Below, piece by piece: positions 10,015 to 21,302 of a stretch of DNA of 64,000 nucleotides. The translations under genes and the position numbers were made by a program. Source of the DNA: Cantharellus purpuraceus (Eukaryota > Basidiomycota > Agaricomycetes > Cantharellales > Hydnaceae); contig JALBUN010000023.1 of the NCBI GenBank assembly GCA_025174535.1, positions 1,054,001-1,118,000 of the forward strand, in the 5' to 3' direction. Position 1 is the stretch's first letter. Each line of letters starts with the position of its first letter. Below the pieces are notes generated by a model. The model worked only from the letters and a program-made list of their open reading frames with translations. It searched no databases and had not been told where the DNA came from.

Positions 10015-13000
10015 AGATACCTTTGCTGACCTCCTCGATGTGACCATCCTTGTTTACTTAGACAACATCTTGGTATATCTGGATAATGAAGAAGAGCATC
10101 GGACACATGTCTGAGAAAAGTACTCCAACATCTCTGAAAACATGGCCTCTTTGCCCATGCTGACAAATGCAAATTCCACTCTGACTCGGTCAAGTATCTA
10201 GGCTATATCCTCTCCCCAGCAGGACTGACAATGTCTGATGATAAAATCAAAGCCATACAGGAATGGCCAGAACCATGGAAAGTCAAAGACATACAGTCCT
10301 TCCTGGGGTTCACCAACTTCTACCGCCACTTCATTTATGGCTACTCCGATATCACCGTTCCACTCACTCAACTTACTAGGAAGGGTACCCAATGGAATTT
10401 CACTGACAAATGTAGACAGAGCTTTGAGACCTTGAAGAAGGCCTTTACTTCCACTCTGATACTGACTCATTGGGTTCCAGACATCCCTATCCTATTAGAG
10501 ACCGATGCCTCCAACTATGCACTTGCTGTGATCCTGTCCATCATCCAGAGAGATGACGGACAAGTCCATCCGATCACTTTTCACTTGTGTACATTTACAC
10601 CCCCTGAACTGAACTATGACATCCATGACAAAGAGCTCCTTGCCATATATGAAGCCTTCCGGATATGGAGACACTACCTTGAAGGCCCCTCTGATCTGGT
10701 AGATGCCATAACGGACCACAAGAACCTGGAATACTCACCTGGAGACAAGTCTGATGGTCCAAATACCTGTCTCAGTTCAATCTTGTTATCCGTTTCCACC
10801 CTGGTTGACTCAGAGCAAAACCTGATGCATTAACTAGATGCTGGGATGTCTACCCTAAAAAGGGGAGTAGCAACTATGCCACTGTAAACCCACACAACTT
10901 TTGTCCTGTGTTCACTAATGAGCAGCTGGCATCATCCCTATGAGCATCCACCCTCATGACTCCCACCCTCTGAGCTATCACCATTATGGACATTGACCAA
11001 CTCCGCTCTGACATCCGCTCATCACTCCGATCCAATCCTGTTGCAGTTAAACACTTGGATGACCCTTCTGATCTGAAGTGGTCACTTGACCCCAAAGGAC
11101 ACCTCCAACACAACAACAGGATATACGTCCCCAACACCAACGGTCTCCAACTCCGAGTTTTGCAGTATTACCATGATCACCCAATCTCCAGCCATTTTGG
11201 GCAAAATCACACACAAGGATTAATCCGATGGGACTACGTATGGCCAAAAATGCAAGAATACATTTAACACTACTGTAACTCTTGTACCACATGTATGTGC
11301 TCAAAATTGCAAAGGCACAAACCCTACAGAATGCTTAAGCAACTTCCAGTCCCAGAGCAACCATGGAACTCCATCTCCATGGATTTCATAGAGAAGCTTC
11401 CCCCATCACTTGGATATGACACCATACTTGTGATTGTCAACAGGTTCACTAAATGGTCACTATTCATTCTGACGCATGACACCATCACCTCCACCTCACT
11501 AGCTAAATTGTTCATTCTCCATGTATTCTCTAAACATGGAGTCCCATCGCATGTCACATCCAATTGGGGCTTGGAGTTTGTGTCCTCCTTCTTCTGCACA
11601 TTAGGAAAGGCTCTCAACATGAAGCTTTATTTCACCTCCAGATACCATCCTGAAGGAAACAGACAAACAGAACAAATGAATCAGTCCCTGGAACAATATC
11701 TCCAAGTCTATTGTAACTATCAACAAGACAACTGGGCTGACCTACTTCCAATCGCAGAGTTTGCCTACAACAATGCTCCAAATGCGACTACTGGTGTCTC
11801 TCCATTCTTTGCTAATAAAGGCTACCATCCAAACATCTCTGTCCACCCCAAGAAGGAACTCACCTCCACCAAAGCCTGCCAATTTGTAACTGACCTCGAT
11901 CAACTACACCAACATCTCCGAGAAACCATCTCCAATGCCCAGAAACAATACCAAGTCTCTGTGGACCGACACTGCATTCTGGCCCCAGACCTGCAACTCA
12001 GAGACAAAGTATTTGTCAAGGCTGAACACTTCTGGACCACCCGTCCATCAAAGAAACTCTCTGAGAAATACTTAGGTCCTTATGAGGTCATTGCTCACGC
12101 AGTGTTAAGTGCTGAAAACTCGGAGTTTAAAGGAGTAGCTGGTGTTCGGATACTAGTGAGGAAGGGGATGGGACTTTACTGTTCCAGTTCAACCAGAGAC
12201 AGATGGGGACAAATAACTATTGAGTCAGATCGAGTGGACTTGGCTTCAACTTATGTGTTGCGCCCCCTCAAATTGTTGGTCCAATATTTCAGAGTTCAGA
12301 GTACGGAGTTGGATCAAAGATCCAGAGTTTGACTTGTCAAGAAGATACTTGTCAAGAAGCTAGTAACCAAGAAGCTGATGGGAAATCTTAGTCGATATAT
12401 GAACTACTGTAACATACAAGAAGTAGCCCGTATAAGTATGTAGAGAATTGAATGGTAAAACTAAAAGCGATAAGACAATAAGACTAATATGGAATACAAC
12501 ATGGAAAGGAGTTTGGAGTTTGGACTCATGTCCGAACTAATACTAAACAATTAGAAAGTATAACGGTTGTTGTAACCCATAAGAAGAAGACTACTAATGA
12601 GGAGAACAATGGCGGGGTCTGGAGTTGACGGAGGTGGAGTTGATGGAGGTGGAGTTGACGGAGGTGGAGTTGACGGAGGTGGAGTTGACAGAGGTGGAGA
12701 TGGAATCCGGAGATCGGAACTCAGTGTTACAGGATGTAACACACAGGCAGCAGGTCCTTCACCCTCCACCTCCCTGACCACTTCTGAGCAGTTCACCCGG
12801 TCTTCCATATCAATGCTTGAACCCGCTACTACAAACAAGATCTCCAGTCACACCCAACCTCCGCCTCCTCCGATCATCATTGAAGGAGATAACAAATATG
12901 AGATATCTGAGATCCTGGACTCGAAGATTGATTGTCAGTACAAGTGCAAGCTCCAGTACCTAGTCAAATGGACTGGATACAAAGGCACCGATGAAGAGTC

Positions 13001-13100
13001 CTCATGGATCTCCATGTCCGAACTTGATCATGCATCCGAATCCATCTCCAATTTTCACTCTGCTTATCCAGACAAACCTGGCCCTCTTATGAATCTTTAA
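10015..13100 (+). pseudogene. Chromovirus pol (copy 2): RT end, RNase H, integrase, chromodomain
   Basis: The order is the end of RT with a damaged active site (VYLDN for YLDD), the RT thumb/connection (FLGFTNFYRHFI), RNase H (TDASNYAL and TDHKNLEY), integrase with an H2C2 zinc region (10986-11300) and the catalytic core (SMDFIEKLP; RYHPEGNRQTEQ). The second integrase Asp is Asn (TSNWGLEF), whereas copy 3 keeps Asp. After the family D LTR (12103-12741) a chromodomain follows (YEISEILDSK...LQYLVKWTGY) to TAA 13098-13100. Such chromodomains steer integration to chromatin. Stops at 10831 and 11265 also break the frame. Confidence 0.85.
12103..12741 (+). mobile_element. Complete family D solo LTR
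   Basis: A 639-bp element from TGTTAAGTGC to TGTTACAGGATGTAACA, inserted between integrase and chromodomain. The target duplication is cgcag (12098-12102) and cacag (12742-12746), one CpG-type difference apart; copy 3 shows the empty site. It contains five tandem 15-bp GGAGGTGGAGTTGAC-like units (about 12611-12696). Part of its centre (GGACTTGGCTTCAACTTATGTG) resembles family B, so the two LTR families are probably related. Confidence 0.9.
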
Positions 13101-13257
13101 AGTTCCATTACCAATGCTAATTCTATTATTTCACATCATCATTTTATTACAAGTCACAAAAGGAATTACAAGTCTACCCAACCTCCGAAAGAATCTCACT
13201 CTGCCCCATTTTTCTCCGCTCCAAAATATTACAATCAAATCATTTTCATTTTTTAAG

Positions 13258-14987
13258 TTATATATTGCGTTTCCTTTTCCACTTCCCCTTGTTTACCTCA
13301 GGCTCCATCTCCAACTCATCATCACTCTCTACATCCGACACCCAATCTTTCTCATCTCCCATGTCTGAATCCTTGTCCAAGGGGGCCATGAACTTCCACA
13401 GCCGATGCAACTCAGCAGTCCACTGACCCTCCAGAACCTCCTTCTATTTCATCGTCTTCACTAACTCCACTAACAACCCCTCCATCCACCAGAGGTGCTC
13501 CAACTGCAGGTTAACCAGCCGGATAAGCTGGCCCATGGTACTGTTGGGTGCAGAAATGCAATCTGTACCTGCGCCAGTCATTGCTCCTTCCAATCCAACA
13601 CTGCTACCCCCAGCTGTCACAGCACCCATCTCCGTCTGCCGCTTTTTGGTCAGATGACCTTCTGGTCCTTTCTCTGCCCCTCCTTGTACCACTAGTTGGG
13701 GCTTGACACTCTGACTTCAGGGATCGAACTTGCCATTGATCCTACACCCTCCTTTCTGACCCCAACAACAATTGCAGGACCAAAGGCAGCGAGTTGGGCC
13801 AGTGGGCCATACACACTCCATGCCCGCATCACAACACAAGTCACAAATTACATCAGGCCCACCAAATGGCTCTGTCAGAGCCAGAGCCTTGGGTGGTCCA
13901 CTCCTTCTCAACATGGCCTCCAAGTGCCCCTCTCCTCCTCCTTGTCCTGCTGTTCTGCTGCCACCTTCTCCATCTCATGTTTGCAAAGCTGGATTGCTGA
14001 CCTAGCAACGTGCAGCTCCTTCTTACAAGTCACCAATATGCAATTCTCTGCCTTGCACCATATGACCCTCCAATCTGCCTCTCACTTCTCTGTATCAGCA
14101 CTCAGGTGTGCCTTCAATGAAAAGACCATGACCTCAAGATTTTTCTTGGTGGTAGCAGCATATAGCTCTGCCCTTTTGTGAGCTTCAACTGTGGCTACCC
14201 AAGCCATCTCCTCGTAGCAATTCAAGGTTGGATCTGGCTCCATATCTGTCCTGACATCCACACCCACCTTGGGCTCTGCATTTGCATTGAGCTCCATGTT
14301 GGCATTGGGATCTGCCTCCACTTCTGCCCTCTCTGCCTCCACCACGTCATCTTCTTCAGCTGCACCCACCACAAATAACAGCTGTGGCTGCAGATGCAAT
14401 GGCGAGCCTACCGGAGGGACAGTTGTTGGACGGGTTGACTCCATCCGTGTAATTGAGACAATGGCAACCTCAGGGGTTCCCACCTGTATTGGCACACTTG
14501 GACTCCCCAAGTGACTAATCGCCCCTGCCCCAGTCACCTCCTCCTCTACCTCCATGGCGGCTTCTAGCTCATGCGCCTGCTCTTCCACTTCCTTCAGCCT
14601 CGCAGCCTCCATCGTGGCCGCAAGCTTCTTGACCCTGCATGCTCGCTCAGCCTTCACTTCTTCCTCCTTCCATCTCCATTCCACCTCTGCCTCCTCCTTC
14701 CATCTCTGCTGCTGCTGCTCCTCCTTCTGTCTCCGCTCCTCCTCCTCCTCCTCCTTCTGTCTCTGTTCCACCTCCTCCTCCTCCTTCCATCTCCGTTCTG
14801 CCTCCTCCTCCTCCTTCCATCTCCGTTCTGCCTCCTCCTCCTCCTTCCATCTCCGTTCTGCCTCCTCCTCCTTCCATCTCTGCTCCTCTTCTTCTTCCTT
14901 CTGTTGGGCCAGGAGCAACTGCTCGAGCTTGGCCACACTCATGTTTGCCAAAGGGTTTGACATCATTGAGGATAAGACCTCAATCAT
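13258..14987 (-). pseudogene. Antisense accessory gene of the chromovirus (copy 2): coiled coil plus Zn2Cys6
   Basis: The gene lies between the chromodomain stop and the 3' LTR, on the strand opposite to gag-pol. From 14987 it encodes about 575 residues: a short leader, an E/K/R-rich repeat of about 10-11 residues (around 30-130, strong coiled-coil character), a middle region with AWVATVEAHKRAELYAATTKK, a six-cysteine cluster near 13747-13848, a Leu-rich stretch (MGQLIRLVNLQLEHL), then an acidic segment and a basic KRKRN end at TAA 13258. Frame damage includes an altered segment before 14080 and a TGA just after NGKFDP. Copy 3 is intact at that TGA. I recognise no named family; a nuclear DNA-binding role is inferred. 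Confidence 0.7.
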
Positions 14988-15103
14988 GCCCCCCTTTTAT
15001 ATGTCTCCAGACCCCTAGTATAACTCCAACTGTACCCAACCGTCTCACCTATTCAATCCACAGACATGAGGCCTCAGGGGCTTGGCCTTAAATGGAGAGA
15101 TAC

Positions 15104-15626
15104 TGTTATGACTATATTCATTAACGCCCAGATCCCCATCCAATCCACTCAGATCCCCACACACATGAAATCTATACTCCATTTGGAAACCATCATGTCT
15201 CCAATTATCTGTCTGATTGTCACTGCCGATCTCACCATCTCTGGTTCCGATTGATGCATCAGCATCACCATAGGAACCTAAACATCCATCCCTGTTGGAC
15301 TTGGACATACTCATGTAAGGCTATTGGCCTTGGAGACCCATCACCAGAGTAATTATTATTAGATTTCAAATATGTATTTAAGTTGCCTGACTGGGGACTT
15401 CATTCCCCAGTTTGAATATTGAATCATGCCTAGTTCCTAAGTCTGATCCTAACTATCTAAGTCGTACTCCATCTCTGAAATCTCAGACACTGGTACTAGT
15501 GAGGGTGCAGCACATAAGCTGAAGCCAAGTCCATTCCGACCCCCATGACACACCCCAATTCCCACTCCGACTTCGACCCAACCTCCAACCCAATCTCTGA
15601 CCCCCAATCGGACCTAGTGCGTAACA
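15104..15626 (+). mobile_element. Chromovirus 3' LTR (family B), copy 2
   Basis: A complete 523-bp LTR from TGTTATGACTATATTC to CCTAGTGCGTAACA. It is preceded by a purine-rich AAATGGAGAGATAC, a plausible polypurine tract for plus-strand priming. It abuts the LINE at 15627. It serves here as the reference copy for the promoter elements. Confidence 0.9.
15375..15419 (+). promoter_or_regulatory. Predicted chromovirus promoter: TATA-like box, hairpin and transcript start
   Basis: TATTTAAG (15375-15382) is followed by the inverted repeat CTGGGGA...TCCCCAG (six-base loop CTTCAT) and then CAGTTTGAATAT at 15408-15419, about 33 bp from the box. That distance fits a transcription start. The start sequence is the exact complement of the 12 bases that follow the LTR in copies 1 and 3. 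The start site itself is inferred. Confidence 0.55.
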
Positions 15627-16229
15627 GGCTGTTGAAGTGGAAGGTTGGTGTTGCTGTGGGTAATCTGAGGTTGAGCCCATGTTGAATAATGAGTTCAATA
15701 AGGAGTGTAGTATTGCTTTGCTGGCTACATTCTGGGGTTTCTGTTCCAGACCAGATTGTATGGTACTTGTTGAAATCTCCAGCCCATATTGTGTGATCAA
15801 GGTCTCTGGGAGGGTGGTTGAGGAGCCAGTTTTGGATATCAATGAGAGCAGTGTTTGAGTTGGGGGGGTGTATATGTTGTAGATATTTAGTGGGCCATTA
15901 TTGAGTAGGATTGTTACTGCTGTGATGTGATTGGAGAGGATTGGGATCTGATCAAATGTGTTGGAGTGTATGTTTGCCTTTATTAAAATGATGGATTTAG
16001 GTGTAGAAAGATTGTCTTCTGGTGTGCCCATAGGGTATAGTGGCAACCATTTACTTGATGTTGGCATGAGTCTAGTGTTAGGGTATATATATGGCTCCTG
16101 GATGAGGATGATGTCCCACTTGTCTGGGTCTGTCATGTTTGTTAGTGTAAGCAATACCTCTTTGGAACGATGACAGTTCTGTTGTAGTATCCTAAGTTTG
16201 TGTTGTGTTTGGGGTGTGGTCTTGGGCAT
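15627..16229 (-). pseudogene. LINE ORF2, endonuclease part only
   Basis: From MPKTTPQTQHKLRILQQNC the frame encodes the N-terminal apurinic-type endonuclease of a non-LTR retrotransposon (LRILQQNCHRS; WDIILIQEPY; NIYNIYTPP). The rest of the endonuclease and the whole RT are missing because the sequence is cut at 15627 by the chromovirus 3' LTR. The layout with ORF1 resembles Tad1/I-type LINEs of fungi. Confidence 0.8.
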
Positions 16230-16331
16230 TTAATATAGAATAGGTGGGGAGGAGCTAGGAACTATGTTGACTTGCAGCATATGGGGAGAGGAGCTGGTAT
16301 GGTGTGATGGTTGTAAGGGTGCAGTGATCTG

Positions 16332-19194
16332 TCATTTTGATGCAGAATGGGTGGTAGCAAAGGTGAATGGAGTGTGGGCCTCATAACAGCCAGTGCTGTA
16401 TATGTCTCTGTGTATTTGGGCTGTGAATGCAGCTTTTGTGTATGGGCATGTTCTGATCCAGCTGAAATGTTCCTCTTTGCAGTCCACACATTTAGGTTTC
16501 TCAATGCTGCAGCATTGTCCAGGTGTGCATGGGTTTGGGTGTGTGCAGTTGTGTTGTGATGTAGTATGCGGCCCTGCACATCTGCTGCAGCAATCCTCCC
16601 CAGTGCACTCTGTCACTTGGTGCTCCCAGTCTTGGCACCTAAAGCATTGTGGAGGTCTAGGAATGTAGATGCTGACATTACATAGTACCCCATATATAGC
16701 TATGCCTTGATTGATGGCCACATTAGTGTTCTGTTTTGTTTTGAAGCTAATCATGAGTGGGCCTCTCCTGGATTTTTGTCTGGCCTTGTCACTGTTGAGC
16801 CATGCTAGGTTAGCTATGTCATAGTCAAAAGCAGCTGTGTCTTGATTTTCCTGTTCGATGGCCTTGGCTGTTTTCCTTTGGTCATCTATTTCTGTCCAAA
16901 TTGACATTGGTGTGTTGTGTGCAACTACTGCATAGGTGCAATGTGGTGTATTGGCATTGGTATCTATTACTCAACACCATTCCTCGGCATGCATTCTTGC
17001 TCTAGTTGTATCCTCTTTGGTTTTGAATGTGAGTGTGAGGTTATTGTTTGAGGACTTGGTGATGCCACGTAGGGTTTCAGGCATGGGAATGCTGCCATTT
17101 TCCAGCTTTGAGAAGAAGTTGGATAGGATCTTGTTGCATCATTTCATGAGTTCAGTTGGGGGGGCTTTGATGAATATTGATTCTGGGACTGCATGCTTCA
17201 AGGACACAAAAATTTGCTTTTCTTGGAGGTCTGCTGAGGTGGCAGAGTGGGATGGGCCTCCATTCCGTGTGACTGTTGCATATGACAGTTTTGTAGTGTT
17301 TTGGATTTGGTTGGCTGCTACAGTGAGTTTGATATCTGCCATTGCTGTTTGGAGCATGTCTTTTGTCACTAGAGTGTCATTAGTGGTTATCTGCATAATT
17401 GCAGCCTCTAGTAGTTTGGTTATTGCTTGAAGTTGAAGGGCACCCTCTTTACCGATATTATAGGAGTTTGCCTTTTTGAAGTCTCCAAAGGAGTGCAGTG
17501 CTGCAGCTAATGCCGCTATGTCAGTTTTATTACCTTCATTGATACCTCTCTGAGATAGCACTACCACCAGGTCTCTGGGATCAAGGGTACCCAGGGATGG
17601 TGATCTTCTGAGATGTGTTTGGGCAGGTGCTTCAAGCATAGCTTGTGTTGCTGGTTGTATCTGTGCTTGCAGCAGTGGTGCTTGCTGCTGTGTGTGTTTT
17701 GGAACCCGCAAAATTATGGTGTTAGGGCAAACTCTAAATCACCACAATTCCGTGAATGAACAGCTGAGAAGAATATCAAACCCTGCTGCAGCACAACTCC
17801 AGAAACAATTTAACATTTGTACTTTGGTTACAATCCTTTGTATTGGTCAATGCAGACTATACGCAGAAAAGTAATATGTTTCTTAGCAGCAAGAAATGAA
17901 TAAGACTTCCAGAGTCTAGAGTTCACGGACGCTTAGGGGTCCAGATATTCCAAAAAGAGGGGAATGCACTTAGAGGCTAAAGGAAGTAGGTGGATGAATC
18001 CAACCGTCCAACCAGTGACACTCTGAAGCAGGTAACAGTGATGTGTGAAGTAGTCTAGCAACTGCTTCACACAAGTTCAAGATCCTAATGCTCTGCAAAG
18101 GCAGTACACACTAGTAACTTAAACAAGAGCACTAATGGCAGGACTATCGACAGACAATCTCACCCTGTAGATTTGTAGTCATGTGAGGCAGATAATACAC
18201 TCACGCCCAAAGCAGGAATATCACTACTTTGAGTGCAATCAAGTACAGTTACACAACTGTAAAAGATCCTTGAACTGGTAATCAACAGTTACTGAGATAG
18301 AGGATGACACTGTATGTCACTCTAGTCACACTGGTGTGCAGAAGATGGGTAGAAGTGGTAGAATATGTTGTTATTTCAGAGGCAGAATGACCTCCTTATA
18401 TATTGTATTTACAGGAGCTGACTAATGGTTCTGGAATATTCTACCTATTAATAGATGAAAACTACTGGAAGGTAGTGGAAGGTGGAAGAAAGGGGTAGAA
18501 TATTCCAAGCCAATCACAGGATCTGATCACAGCAATAACACTGATCAGGAGCTGAATAATGGTTCTGGAATGTTCTATCTAATAATAGAAGGAAACAGCT
18601 AGAATGTTATGGAAAGGGGTAGAATATTCCAAGGCAATCACCTGATCTGATCCCTGAATTAGGTACTGATCAGGCAAAAAGAAGGGTGTCCACCCTGTTT
18701 TCTGCACTGGTTTGGACAGCCATGGATAGCCACATCTCAGATGATGATCTCCATGGAAAATAGTACCCTGAGAGGCTGTGGTTGTCAAGTTACAGATTAT
18801 TTATTGATCAGAGACATCTGAGCTTGAATTCAGGTCGAATGCCTGGTCCAAAGGGAGAGCCAGCTGTGTGAAGGTTTGTGGGTGCCTATGGGTCCACAAC
18901 TGTAGCACAGCAGAAATAAATCATTCTGGGCCAAGTTCTGCATGGAATATTCCTGACAAAATATGGAAAAATAGAGAATATTTGAATAAGTCCATTCCAG
19001 GTACAAGTACCAAATATATGCTGATATTAGGAATGGAAAAGCAAAGTATAGCACATTGGTGCTGCATAAATAGGATTTGATAGGGAAAAGGTGGTTCCCA
19101 TACAGTGTGGACTTGTATGAAGTTTTAGCAGGGGCTGTTGTTGTAAATGACCTTTTCATGGATCATCTGCTATGAACTGAGCTGGTGAGACCAT
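16332..19194 (-). pseudogene. LINE ORF1 (gag-like, three zinc knuckles), split by an LTR
   Basis: ORF1 starts near 19194 (MVSPAQFIADD), has a TGA soon after, is interrupted by a family A LTR (17695-19104), and resumes through HTQQQAPLLQAQIQP. It ends in a Cys-rich region with a CX2CX4HX4C knuckle (CFRCQDWEHQVTEC) and two CX2CX3HX6C knuckles, as in the RNA-binding ORF1 proteins of Tad/I-clade LINEs. Further TGA codons near 17136 and 16967 show it is dead. The stop precedes ORF2 by about 100 bp. Confidence 0.8.
17695..19104 (-). mobile_element. Solo LTR, family A, promoter type A2
   Basis: A 1410-bp solo LTR with a perfect target duplication gtgtg (17690-17694 and 19105-19109) inside LINE ORF1. 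Its first ~650 bp match the A1 copies, but the U3 differs: the TGASTCA array is absent and heat-shock-type sites replace it (TTCTGGAATATTC at 18429-18441, TTCTGGAATGTTC at 18563-18575, GAATATTC at 18498 and 18622). Confidence 0.9.
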
Positions 19195-19221
19195 GGGAAA
19201 AAAAGGTGGTGGTGGTGGTAG

Positions 19222-19616
19222 AGGTTCAACAATCCTTGTTCAGAAGGAAGTGTTCAGGTGTGTATCTATCTTTTTATATTGAAGGGATTATTGTTGGCTT
19301 TAATCCAACTCATAGTCCTAAGGCACTAGGTTACTTCCCCCTTTGAAGTATCTGAACCCTTGAATACCTGTCAATCCCGACTTTACATTGCATCAGCAGT
19401 AAAGTGTGAACTACATGTGACAAGCATAAAAATCTCTATTGCTTCACTTCCTGTGGCAAATTGATTGTGTTTGTTCACCAGAGTATAATTTCTTAATTGG
19501 GTTCTCCATTAACATAGTTTCAAGCTTATTGCTAGCCTTGAAAGGTTGTACATCCTCAGGCTAAACTTAGATTGTAATTAACACCACAGTTTAGGTTGAA
19601 GTTCACAGTTCCAAAA
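19222..19616 (+). repeat. Diverged LTR related to family A, 5' end not found
   Basis: The right end reads CAGTTCCAAAACA, like the 3' end of sense-oriented family A LTRs. The interior keeps the order of family A landmarks (TAATCCAACTC, TTACTTCCCCCTTTGAAGTATCTGAACCC) with many differences. A block near 19240-19320 recurs in reverse at 40080-40160. I could not find the left boundary or a target duplication. Confidence 0.4.
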
Positions 19617-19982
19617 CAGTTACTTGTCAAGAAGCTAGCAACCAAGAAGATGATGAGGTCAAACTTAGTTGATATATGAACTACTGTAATCATACAGAAT
19701 ATAGCCCATATAAGTATCTGAAGAATTGAATGAGAAACTAAGTAGGGGAACAATAGGACATATGTGGAATACAAAACAGAAAGGAGTTCAGAGTTTGGAC
19801 TTAAGTCTGAATCAATACTAAACAATATAAAAGGTGATAACTATTGTAACCCATATCAAGAGAATTACTTATCAAGGGAACAATAAGCAGAGTTTGGGGT
19901 TGTCAGAGATGGAGATGTCAGAGGTGGAGTAGAAGGAGATGGAGTAGGAGCCTGGAGATCAGACTTGTTACAGGATGTAACA
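19617..19982 (+). repeat. Family D LTR, 5'-truncated
   Basis: Matches the 3' part of the complete family D LTR, from TTACTTGTCAAGAAGCTAG through CAATATAAAAGG (a TATA box near 19824) to the terminus ACAGGATGTAACA. It lacks the first ~250 bp and abuts the diverged family A relative on its left. Confidence 0.75.
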
Positions 19983-20569
19983 ATACTACATAAGTACCTA
20001 GGGTACTTACACCCTCTCCTTCTTGAATGAGGCATGACCTCATTCACTTATCATTCATACAGATCCTTATGAAGTTGTTCAGAGGAATCTGTGTCCATAT
20101 GATTGTCCTGATCATATGGTTCTGGAGGGGGGTGACTCTCAGTTGTCCCTGACATTGTCATGACATCCTCATCCAATGGGATGGATGAGGAGGAGGCAAC
20201 CACTAATACAGTGTCTCACTCAAGGTCATGATCTAGCTTATCATGACCCAAATGCTCCACTACGGAGCATTTAGCAGCTGTTCATGCTGCTTGGGGGGCC
20301 CCTGTTTTTGCTTACCAACCTGCCAGGGTTGGTTGAACACTTTTCCAGATATCTGGCAAATGTCTCTAGGAGTACAGCATGAATGGGGGTGATACCTCCC
20401 ATTTGTCCAAGCCAGATAGCTAATTCCAGCTCAGTATGCTCTTTGGGGGGATGACCCCTCCAATCATACACTTCCATAATGGAGGTGTGGAATGAATCAC
20501 CATGGGTTGGTGAAAACTTATAGCCATGAGTCAATAGTTCTTATTGACTGACTCTCTGGAACATAGTCC
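19983..20569. other. Unclassified stretch
   Basis: No family could be assigned. The minus strand has an 87-codon open frame (20271-20534) with residues such as TELELAIWLGQMGGITPIHAVLLETFARYL, followed by in-frame stops. This has the look of decayed gag-type coding sequence, but I cannot place it. No motif for an RNA gene or LTR end was seen. Confidence 0.3.
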
Positions 20570-20723
20570 TGTAGAGCTCAAAAGTGAAGTTGTGTGTTAT
20601 TAGATAAGCCAAACTACAAACTCAGCAAAAAAGCAAACTTGTAACATATAAAACACTCATATCTCCTCACAGAATAATCCAAATCATCCCAAATTTTCTA
20701 GGGACCTTCAGTCCATTCCAACA
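20570..20723 (-). mobile_element. Copia LTR, minus orientation
   Basis: A 154-bp LTR whose sense strand runs from TGTTGGAATGGACTGAAGG to GAGCTCTACA. Its length and sequence match the LTRs at 21149-21302 and 27954-28107. It is the 3' LTR of the truncated minus-strand copia element to its right. Confidence 0.85.
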
Positions 20724-21148
20724 CACCCCCTCAATGAACCATCCCTTCAATCCTACCAATCCCTAATCCATCTCTGAACTTCACATGCTTGGCACACACC
20801 AGACTCTTGGTTAGCACATCAGCTACCATCTCATTCATTGGCACAAACTGAAGTTTCAGCAATCTCCTTTCCACCTTTCCCTCAACCAGTGATACATGAC
20901 ATCAATGTGCTTCATCCTCGAGTGGTGTTCAGGGTTCTTGGATACCCCAATGGCAGGTTGACTGTCACAGTAAAGTGTGACTGGAGGAAGATGGTAATCA
21001 AGTTCAGTCAGCAACTGTTACAACCACATGGCTTCATGTCCTGCAAAGTTAGCTGACATGTATTCAGCATCAGATAAGGATGTTGCCACTGTGGGTTTCT
21101 GTTTGCTGCTCCAACTGACTGCTGCTCCACCAATGAAGAAGGCATATC
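20724..21148 (-). pseudogene. Copia RNase H fragment, minus orientation
   Basis: Read from 21148 leftwards, it encodes the C-terminal RNase H of a Ty1/copia polyprotein: FIGGAAVSWSSKQKPTVAT, then EAMWL...LLTEL and the tail FRDGLGIGRIEGMVH before the polypurine run and LTR. It is about 140 residues with stops. Everything upstream is replaced by the 5' LTR of the plus-strand copia, so two copia elements lie head to head. Confidence 0.75.
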
Positions 21149-21302
21149 CATTGGAATGCACTGAAGGTCCCTAGAAAGATTGGTATGGATTGGATTATTC
21201 TATGAGGAGATATGAGTGTTTTATGTGTTACAATTTCACTTTTTTGCTGAGTTTGTATTTTGGCTTATCTAATAACACACATCTTCACTTTTGAGCTCTA
21301 CA

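Larger units (their letters stand above)
7732..15626 (+). mobile_element. Ty3-type chromovirus copy 2
   Basis: A nearly full-length but dead element in the order truncated 5' LTR (7732-8187), gag, pol fragment, chromodomain, antisense gene (13258-14987) and 3' LTR (15104-15626). It carries a family E LTR in the leader and a family D LTR in the integrase tail. The leader and LTR end are deleted at about 8187, and about 1.3 kb from the gag zinc knuckle to the RT active site are missing near 10015. The outer flanks (catct before, ggctg after) do not match, so one end has been rearranged. Confidence 0.85.

Noticed and set aside
11324..11620. Frame antisense to integrase (98 codons), repeated at 46921-47208
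   Set aside because: It recurs only because integrase recurs; the integrase frame has the catalytic motifs.
14554..15018. Ser/Pro-rich frames of 129-154 codons on the plus strand
   Set aside because: They are reverse-strand shadows of the coiled-coil region of the antisense accessory gene, whose product is supported by two copies.
15066..15254. Recurrent short frame MTIFINAQIP... at many loci
   Set aside because: It lies at the start of family B LTRs upstream of the promoter; its recurrence reflects LTR copy number, and several copies have stops.
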